From an uncultured Gammaproteobacteria bacterium (GTDB lineage: Bacteria > Pseudomonadota > Gammaproteobacteria > Ga0077536), in assembly GCA_903866355.1 (NCBI GenBank), contig CAIPNE010000261.1, forward strand, positions 1 through 10,744: DNA of 10,744 nt, given 5' to 3'. Made by a program: the position numbers and the translations under genes. The notes below the pieces were generated by a model, which did no database searches, was not told where the DNA came from, and worked only from the letters and a program-made list of their open reading frames with translations. This document shows positions 5,960 to 10,744 of the stretch, one piece after another; position 1 is the stretch's first letter, and every line of letters starts with the position of its first letter.

Positions 5960-7012
5960 ATGAATGATAAAGCACCGCCCTCCCTCAGTTACCGCGATGC
6001 CGGTGTCGATATCGACACCGGCGCGGCGCTCGTTGAACGTATCAAGCCATTTGCCAAAGCCACGCTGCGACCAGGCGTAGTCGGCGGATTGGGAGGATTT
6101 GGGGGCCTCTTCCGCCTGCCATCTGACCAATACCGCGAGCCGTTGTTGGTATCGTCTACCGACGGCGTGGGGACCAAGCTGAAAATCGCCATCGACCTAA
6201 ATCGCCACGACACCATCGGCATCGATCTGGTGGCCATGTGTGTGAACGACATCGTTGTGCAAGGTGCCGAACCGCTGTTTTTTCTCGACTATTTCGCTAC
6301 CAGCAAACTAGACCTCACCACCGCCGCCAGCGTGATCGAAGGGATTGCCGAGGGCTGTCGGCAAGCTGGTTGCGCACTCTTGGGTGGGGAAACCGCCGAG
6401 ATGCCCGACATGTACGCGCCCGGCCATTACGATTTGGCGGGTTTTAGCGTGGGCGTGGTCGAGGCTTCAGGCCTCATCGATGGCAGTCAAATCGCGGCCG
6501 GCGACGCCATTTTGGGACTGGCTTCCACAGGCATCCATTCCAATGGGTATTCGCTAGTACGCCGAATCCTGAGCAATAGTGGCCTTGCGTTGAGCACATC
6601 CTTTGACGGCCGCACGCTGGGTGAGGCCTTGCTGGCCCCCACCCGCATTTATGTCAAAGCACTGCTCAAGACCATCGCCAGCCATACGGTGTTGGGACTG
6701 GCCCACATCACGGGCGGTGGCATCACCGACAACCTGCCCCGCGTACTACCCCCGGGGATACACGCTGAAATCGACCTCTCCGCGTGGACATTGCCACCCA
6801 TTTTTGCGTGGTTGCGTGAGCACGGGCCGGTGAGCGACGCCGAAATGCTCCGCACGTTCAACTGTGGGATGGGCATGCTGATGGTGGTGCGCGCGGCGGA
6901 CGTGGCCGCGGTACAAACCACCCTCGCCAAACACGGCGAATCCGGGCGAGTCATTGGCCACATCCGTGCGGGCGACAGTGCCGGGCCGTTGACCTACCTC
7001 AACGCGCTCTAG
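5960..7012 (+). CDS. purM: Phosphoribosylformylglycinamidine cyclo-ligase (AIR synthetase)
   Basis: Cytosolic purine enzyme that closes the imidazole ring: FGAM plus ATP gives aminoimidazole ribotide (AIR), ADP and phosphate. It has 350 residues against 345 in E. coli. Conserved parts are SYRDAGVDIDTGAALVERI (10-28), the STDGVGTKLKIAI nucleotide-site block (66-78), GIDLVAMCVNDIVVQGAEP (87-105), LGGETAEMPDMY (141-152), GLASTGIHSNGYSLVRR (186-202), HITGGGITDNLPR (249-261) and FNCGMGMLMVV (300-310). I chose the ATG at 5960, which matches the E. coli N-terminus (MTDKTSLSYKDAG). An in-frame ATG at 5936 would add eight unconserved residues. Neither has a clear Shine-Dalgarno sequence. It is divergent from the DUF2066 operon. 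purN, often next to purM in Gammaproteobacteria, is absent here; the next gene is the convergent trmJ, 9 bases away. Confidence 0.97.
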   Translation: MNDKAPPSLSYRDAGVDIDTGAALVERIKPFAKATLRPGVVGGLGGFGGLFRLPSDQYREPLLVSSTDGVGTKLKIAIDLNRHDTIGIDLVAMCVNDIVVQGAEPLFFLDYFATSKLDLTTAASVIEGIAEGCRQAGCALLGGETAEMPDMYAPGHYDLAGFSVGVVEASGLIDGSQIAAGDAILGLASTGIHSNGYSLVRRILSNSGLALSTSFDGRTLGEALLAPTRIYVKALLKTIASHTVLGLAHITGGGITDNLPRVLPPGIHAEIDLSAWTLPPIFAWLREHGPVSDAEMLRTFNCGMGMLMVVRAADVAAVQTTLAKHGESGRVIGHIRAGDSAGPLTYLNAL

Positions 7013-7016
7013 CGCG
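7003..7016. terminator. Short palindrome at the purM/trmJ convergent junction
   Basis: CGCGC (7003-7007) and GCGCG (7012-7016) pair around TCTA, overlapping the purM stop codon. A T-A pair inside the loop extends the symmetry. It has no T-run. It may act as a weak bidirectional transcript end, or may be fortuitous in GC-rich sequence. Confidence 0.2.
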
Positions 7017-7021
7017 CAGGG

Positions 7022-7783
7022 CTACGTTTCGGCCAGCGCCTCGTCGATCGCGGTGAGGAACCCCCGCAGAATTTGCGCCTCGCTGTGCCGTAACTGCCCA
7101 CTACCGACCAGCCGCGCTAGGCGATCGGGCAAGCGTTTAGGGCGCGCGGGGTTGAGATAGCCCACCCGCGTCATGGTGGCTTTGGCATGGGCAATCAGAC
7201 CTGCGAGCTCGGCCCCGGTCGCCAGTGGCTCGCTCGTGGGCAGTTCGGCTGCAACCCCAGACAAATCTGCCAGACGCCATTCGTAGGCGCAGATTTGTAC
7301 CGCTTGCCCCAGATTCAGGGAACTGAAGTCGGCGGCCGTAGGAATGCGAATCGCGCGCTGACAAAGCCTCAGTTCGTCGTTAGACAGCCCTGTTTGTTCA
7401 CGCCCAAAGACAATCGCCACCTGCGCGTCACCCGCTTGCGCCGCCGCCCATTCGGCCGCCTCGCGCGGTGGCGTCACCGGCCATTCCAGATAGCGCGGGC
7501 GCGCGGTGGTGCCCACAATGATGCCGCACTCCTCAACGGCTTCAGCAAGCGTATCCACCACCAAAGCTTGGGCTAGCACATCGTCTGCACCAGACGCGCG
7601 TGCGGTGGCTTCTGCCGCCGGAAACTGGCGGGGTCGTACCAGCACGAGCTGCCGCAGTCCCATCGTTTTCATGGCGCGCGCCGCCGCCCCAATATTGCCG
7701 GGGTGCGAGGTCTCCACCAAAACAATACGGGTGCGCGCGAGCAAGGTGGCGGCAGATGACAGTTCGTTTAAGGACTTTGACAC
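7022..7783 (-). CDS. trmJ: tRNA (cytidine/uridine-32-2'-O)-methyltransferase TrmJ
   Basis: SPOUT-family, AdoMet-dependent methyltransferase. In E. coli, TrmJ methylates the ribose 2'-OH of residue 32 in the anticodon loop of several tRNAs, acting as a dimer. It has 253 residues from the GTG at 7783. Seen are RIVLVETSHPGNIGAAARAM (19-38, RNA-contacting loop with N31), GTTARPR (91-97), VFGREQTGLSNDEL (124-137) and SSLNLGQAVQICAYE (154-168), the last two contributing to the knotted AdoMet site. A C-terminal helical extension follows. The start is uncertain: an in-frame TAA lies just upstream of the GTG, and a TTG at 7744 would give MLARTRIVLVE, matching the E. coli N-terminus (MLQNIRIVLVE) in length. 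Neither has a good ribosome site. It is divergent from suhB, as in E. coli. Confidence 0.93.
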   Translation of the reverse strand: MSKSLNELSSAATLLARTRIVLVETSHPGNIGAAARAMKTMGLRQLVLVRPRQFPAAEATARASGADDVLAQALVVDTLAEAVEECGIIVGTTARPRYLEWPVTPPREAAEWAAAQAGDAQVAIVFGREQTGLSNDELRLCQRAIRIPTAADFSSLNLGQAVQICAYEWRLADLSGVAAELPTSEPLATGAELAGLIAHAKATMTRVGYLNPARPKRLPDRLARLVGSGQLRHSEAQILRGFLTAIDEALAET

Positions 7784-7803
7784 GCAGGGTTCGGCTTATC
7801 CGG

Positions 7804-7823
7804 TAGAATCCAGCGTCATTCTA
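7804..7823. promoter_or_regulatory. Symmetric -10 candidates in the trmJ/suhB divergent promoter region
   Basis: TAGAAT on the plus strand (7804-7809) and TAGAAT on the minus strand (7818-7823) form an inverted repeat with 8 bases between. Each matches the sigma-70 -10 consensus at 5 of 6 positions and points toward its own gene: suhB to the right, trmJ to the left. The -35 regions are poor at normal spacing. A TTGACA at 7777-7782 lies 21 bases from the plus-strand -10, which is too far for a standard promoter. Confidence 0.35.
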
Positions 7824-7883
7824 GCGCGCGCGCCGGGCTCTGTGGCCGGTGCCGTGCAGCCGGCCCTTGGCCACCCGCGACTG

Positions 7884-7888
7884 AAAGG
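7884..7888 (+). promoter_or_regulatory. Ribosome binding site of suhB
   Basis: AAAGG, 8 bases before the ATG at 7897; a fair Shine-Dalgarno match supporting this start. Confidence 0.55.
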
Positions 7889-7896
7889 CCCATTCC

Positions 7897-8694
7897 ATGC
7901 ACCCTATGCTCAATATCGCGGTGCGCGCCGCGCGCCGCGCGGCCACCGTGATCCTCCGCAATATCGAGCGCGTCGACGCCCTCGACGTCAGTCTCAAAGG
8001 CCGACGAGATTACGTCTGCAGCGTGGACCGCGACGCAGAAATGGTCGCCATCGACACGCTGCGCACCGCCTATCCCGATCACCAGTTTCTAGGCGAGGAA
8101 TCCGGCGGCAGCGGCAACAGCGATTTTGTGTGGATCATCGACGCCCTGGATGGCACGACGAATTATCTTCATGGCTATCCCCAGGTGGCGGTCTCGATCG
8201 CCTTAGAGTTTCGTGGCGAAGTCCAACAGGCGGTGGTCTACGATCCGCTGCGCGACGAACTTTTCACCGCGACGCGTGGCAGTGGTGCCCAACTCAACAA
8301 CCGGCGCTTACGCGTCAGCAGGTGTCGCGCCTTGGAGGCCGCCCAGCTGGCCACAGGCTTCCCGGTGCGCGACGATCGTCTGATCGATCCCTATCTACTG
8401 TCGTTCTCCAAATTCCTCCACCGGGTGGACGGCGTGCGCAACGGCGGATCCCCGGCCCTAGACCTCGCTTACGTGGCGGCCGGCCGGTTGGACGGATTTT
8501 GGGAATTCGGTCTAAAACCTTGGGACATTGCCGCCGGCTTGCTGCTAGTCCAAGAGGCCGGTGGGATGATCGGCCCGCCCTACCCAGACCAAGACATGAT
8601 GCGCCAAGGAGACGTCGTCGCCGCCACGCCCAAAATTTTTCCGGTCATGCTCGAGATCCTGCGCGAGCATCCCGTGCGGGTGTTATCGAGCTAA
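7897..8694 (+). CDS. suhB: Inositol-1-monophosphatase SuhB
   Basis: Magnesium-dependent phosphatase of the inositol monophosphatase superfamily. It hydrolyses inositol phosphates; in E. coli SuhB also joins the rRNA transcription antitermination complex. It has 265 residues against 267 in E. coli, and the first ten residues (MHPMLNIAVR) are those of the E. coli protein, which settles the start. The metal ligands are in place: E67 in GEESG (66-70), D82 and D85 in IDALDGTTN (81-89), and D210 in PWDIAAG (208-214). ALDLAYVAAGRLDGFWE (187-203) is the typical core. The first motif has alanine at 83 where most members have proline (IDPLDGT); the ligands are unaffected, so activity is probably kept. 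It is divergent from trmJ, with a Shine-Dalgarno sequence 8 bases upstream. The gene after it is convergent, 55 bases away, with no clear terminator between. Confidence 0.96.
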   Translation: MHPMLNIAVRAARRAATVILRNIERVDALDVSLKGRRDYVCSVDRDAEMVAIDTLRTAYPDHQFLGEESGGSGNSDFVWIIDALDGTTNYLHGYPQVAVSIALEFRGEVQQAVVYDPLRDELFTATRGSGAQLNNRRLRVSRCRALEAAQLATGFPVRDDRLIDPYLLSFSKFLHRVDGVRNGGSPALDLAYVAAGRLDGFWEFGLKPWDIAAGLLLVQEAGGMIGPPYPDQDMMRQGDVVAATPKIFPVMLEILREHPVRVLSS

Positions 8695-8749
8695 GTTTGG
8701 CCGGCGCGCCGCACGTTCGACCACGCCACAGTGAAGACTCACGCAGGAT

Positions 8750-9655
8750 TCAGCGACTATCTCGATAGAGCAGCGTGGTGACTTGCTCGGACACTAAGCC
8801 GATCAAAAAAATCAGGATGGCGTTGGAGAGCAGCAGCGCACTCATATTGGTGAACCGATGCTCGGTCACAAACGTGTAGCCGTAATAGCCCGCGCCGAGC
8901 AGGAAAAAACCTAGGCTCACGGGCAAAAACACCTTGAGCGGCGAAAAAAGCGTCCCCACTTTAAAAATTATCAACAAAAATCGCAGCCCGTCCTGGAGTG
9001 GTTTGAGATGGCTCTTACCGATTCGGCGACTGGCCTGAATGGGCACGTAAGCAACCTGATACCCGCCGCGAAAAAACGCCATCGTGCTGGTGGTCGGGTA
9101 CGAAAAACCGTTGGGAAGCAGATACAAAAACTCCCGGAAGCTACTGGCCCGCACCACCCGAAAACCAGAAGTCAGGTCTTCCACCTTCTGCCCGGTCATC
9201 CAGCTGGCAAAAAAATTGTAGAACGCGTTGGCGTAGCGCCGGCCCACGCTGGCGTGGCAGTGCCGTGAGCGCGCGCCCACCACCATCTCGTAGCCGGTGG
9301 CCAATTTGGCTAACAACCGTGCGATGTCCGCCGGCGCGTGCTGGCCGTCGGCATCCATAAAACAAATGACCTCCCCGAGTGCCGCGCGCGCGCCGGACTT
9401 AACGGCCGCACCGTTGCCCATCGTGTAGGCATGTACCACACAGCGCACCGCGTGCGCGGCGCACACCGCGCGCGTGTCGTCCGTGGAGCCATCGTCGACC
9501 ACAAGGATGTCTGCCGCGGGATACAGCGCCTTGAGCTGCGGCAGCAGGGTGTGAAGCGAAGCGGCCTCATTTTTAGCGGGCAACACGATGGACAGGCGGG
9601 TTTCGAGAGAGAATTCGCCGGCTGGTAAAGACGGCAATAAGGAGTCGGTGTTCAT
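8750..9655 (-). CDS. Family 2 glycosyltransferase with C-terminal membrane anchor
   Basis: A 301-residue GT-A fold glycosyltransferase, resembling dolichol/polyprenyl-phosphate sugar transferases (DPMS, GtrB, ArnC type). The GT2 domain starts at about residue 20: LSIVLPAKNEAASL (21-34), LVVDDGSTDDT (51-61) with the nucleotide-sugar binding aspartates, FMDADGQH (99-106) as the DXD metal site, and DLTSGFRVVR (160-169) as the acceptor-side motif. Two hydrophobic segments at about 241-264 and 272-290 would anchor it in the inner membrane with the catalytic domain in the cytosol. The likely reaction is sugar transfer from a nucleotide sugar to a polyprenyl phosphate; sugar and final acceptor are unknown. 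Its ATG overlaps the stop of the upstream TPR gene by 4 bases (ATGA), so the two are probably made together. Confidence 0.88.
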   Translation of the reverse strand: MNTDSLLPSLPAGEFSLETRLSIVLPAKNEAASLHTLLPQLKALYPAADILVVDDGSTDDTRAVCAAHAVRCVVHAYTMGNGAAVKSGARAALGEVICFMDADGQHAPADIARLLAKLATGYEMVVGARSRHCHASVGRRYANAFYNFFASWMTGQKVEDLTSGFRVVRASSFREFLYLLPNGFSYPTTSTMAFFRGGYQVAYVPIQASRRIGKSHLKPLQDGLRFLLIIFKVGTLFSPLKVFLPVSLGFFLLGAGYYGYTFVTEHRFTNMSALLLSNAILIFLIGLVSEQVTTLLYRDSR

Positions 9656-10744
9656 GGCGGTGTGGGCGCATTCCCGGCGGCGGAGGGGAGAGTTCGCGAC
9701 GTCTGGATGTCGGCGCGGATACGGACCAAGCGTGCCGCTTCTACCCCTAGCCGGTCAAGGCGCTCGGCCGCCGCCAATTGCGCTTCGGCCGCGACCAAAT
9801 CCGGAATAAAAAGCAGCGCCTGAGCCAGATTGATCCGCAAATAAGCGGTGTTTGGCTGCAATTCCACCGCCTCACGCATGAGTCGCACACAGGCGTCGAT
9901 ATCGCCTAATTGTTGGGCGTAGTACATCCCGAGAATTGCCAACACATCCGCTTTCACGCCAGGGGTTAAACCGGGTTGGTTGAGAATGACGCCGAACAAA
10001 CCCATGACTTGCGCGGTCGACGGCGCACAGCGTTGCGTTTGCAGGCAGGTAATAAGCGCTTTGAGATAGGGCGTTTCGGTGGTTAGCAGCGGCCGCTGAC
10101 TCAGACGTTGCGTCAACTCGGCAACAACCTCTGGCGGGAACGGGCCATGGGCCAACATGCCCAAGCCTATCAGCGCGCCGATGTCTTGCGGCGCCAGCGC
10201 CACCGCGCGCCACAAATAACGCGCCGAATCCTCGTTGAGCGTCGGTTGCTGAAGGGCAATCGCGGCGTCCGAGAGCAGGCGTCCCACTTCGTAATTGGCC
10301 CGCGCCGAGTCGGGCCGATGGCGCACCTCATAACTCGCCAAAGAGAGCGGATCGCGCCATTGATCCGCGCGCACGGCGCTCACCAACGCAAGCCCCGCCA
10401 ACAGTGCGCCGGCGGCAAACCCGGCCAGACGCGGGTGGGTGGGCGTAAGCCTTGCGTTCAGGCCCACCGCGATTGCCAACAGAGGCCCTAGGCAGGCCAG
10501 ATAATTACGATGCAAATGCACCATTTCCAGCATGATGAAACTCGATTCCATCGCGTGTCCGGCGAGGAACCAGCACACCCCAAACGTCAACCACGGCAGC
10601 CGCTTGCGCAGACCCAGTGCCGCGACCACCAGCGCGCCCAGCGCCAGTAACGCCGCTAGCGTGGCGGGTGGTGTGAGCAGGTCATGGGAGACTGGAAAGT
10701 CATCGTAGAACAGCCCCAACTGACTCAACACCGGCAGCAGCAGA
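9652..10744 (-). CDS. Membrane protein with C-terminal TPR-like repeats (5' end outside window)
   Basis: The C-terminal 363 residues of a larger protein; the frame is open to the right edge, so the true start lies outside. A GTG at 10731 could be read as a start, but the hydrophobic sequence continues beyond it (LLLPVLSQ) and no ribosome site is seen. In window numbering, about four hydrophobic segments lie near 26-44, 50-66, 79-94 and 104-124. ESSFIMLEMVHLHRNYL (66-82) resembles the block found in membrane proteins with many helices followed by TPRs, often annotated as O-mannosyl/GlcNAc-transferase-like (TMTC/DUF1736). The soluble part has TPR-like helical pairs around 144-190 and 265-330. 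The C-terminus is low complexity (SAAGNAPTPP). It is upstream of, and overlaps, the glycosyltransferase. A role in glycan transfer or assembly is inferred from context and is not certain. Confidence 0.72.
   Translation of the reverse strand, partial: LLLPVLSQLGLFYDDFPVSHDLLTPPATLAALLALGALVVAALGLRKRLPWLTFGVCWFLAGHAMESSFIMLEMVHLHRNYLACLGPLLAIAVGLNARLTPTHPRLAGFAAGALLAGLALVSAVRADQWRDPLSLASYEVRHRPDSARANYEVGRLLSDAAIALQQPTLNEDSARYLWRAVALAPQDIGALIGLGMLAHGPFPPEVVAELTQRLSQRPLLTTETPYLKALITCLQTQRCAPSTAQVMGLFGVILNQPGLTPGVKADVLAILGMYYAQQLGDIDACVRLMREAVELQPNTAYLRINLAQALLFIPDLVAAEAQLAAAERLDRLGVEAARLVRIRADIQTSRTLPSAAGNAPTPP

Noticed and set aside
7777..7809. TTGACA and TAGAAT as a standard suhB promoter
   Set aside because: The two hexamers are 21 bases apart, outside the 16-19 range of sigma-70 promoters; the TTGACA also lies in trmJ coding sequence.
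8695..8749. Possible terminator between suhB and the glycosyltransferase
   Set aside because: Only a GC-rich palindromic run (GGCGCGCC) is present; there is no usable loop and no T-run.
7506..8768. A 420-codon plus-strand open frame overlapping suhB and the trmJ 5' end
   Set aside because: It is Arg/Pro/Gly-rich with no recognisable domain, covers two well-supported genes in other frames, and is the usual by-product of GC-rich coding DNA.
1..10744. Mobile element, prophage, CRISPR, toxin-antitoxin or defence system
   Set aside because: No transposase, integrase, direct-repeat array or defence domain was found on either strand, and all sizeable conserved frames are core or envelope genes.

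Overview
The window looks like an ordinary housekeeping stretch of a GC-rich gammaproteobacterial chromosome. By eye the GC content is around 60 percent or a little more. The lineage call rests on three things. The proteins resemble the E. coli members closely (ProS with its inserted editing domain, SuhB beginning MHPMLNIAVRAAR, Hda, TrmJ). The trmJ/suhB divergent pair is the same as in E. coli. The cluster of purM, a DUF2066 protein, a PerM-type permease and hda is typical of Gammaproteobacteria. I cannot place it to genus. I see no phage, insertion sequence, CRISPR array, tRNA or rRNA, and no sign of a defence or other accessory system.

Layout. Positions 1-211 (minus) hold the N-terminal 70 residues of an acetolactate synthase large subunit, cut by the window edge. 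Positions 212-543 are a divergent control region with a candidate ilv promoter and leader hairpin. proS (544-2256, plus) is followed by a 189-base gap rich in inverted repeats, then a WrbA-type quinone oxidoreductase (2446-3027, plus). A three-gene minus-strand operon follows, read from 5864 down to 3041: DUF2066 exported protein, PerM/AI-2E-type permease, Hda. Both junctions are 4-base ATGA overlaps. purM (5960-7012, plus) diverges from that operon. trmJ (7783-7022, minus) and suhB (7897-8694, plus) diverge from each other. The right end is a minus-strand pair: a TPR membrane protein truncated by the window edge (10744-9652), overlapping by ATGA a membrane-anchored family 2 glycosyltransferase (9655-8750).

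How the genes work together. Most are unrelated core functions: branched-chain amino acid synthesis, tRNA charging with proline, purine synthesis, tRNA 2'-O-methylation, and inositol phosphatase/rRNA antitermination. Two units suggest functional coupling. The DUF2066-PerM-Hda operon ties a replication-initiation regulator to envelope proteins. The TPR-glycosyltransferase pair probably acts on surface or protein glycans. Several start sites (proS, purM, DUF2066, trmJ) lack a clear Shine-Dalgarno sequence.

I found no convincing new biological system. The findings are modest: regulatory palindromes, a possible leaderless transcript, and operon associations.
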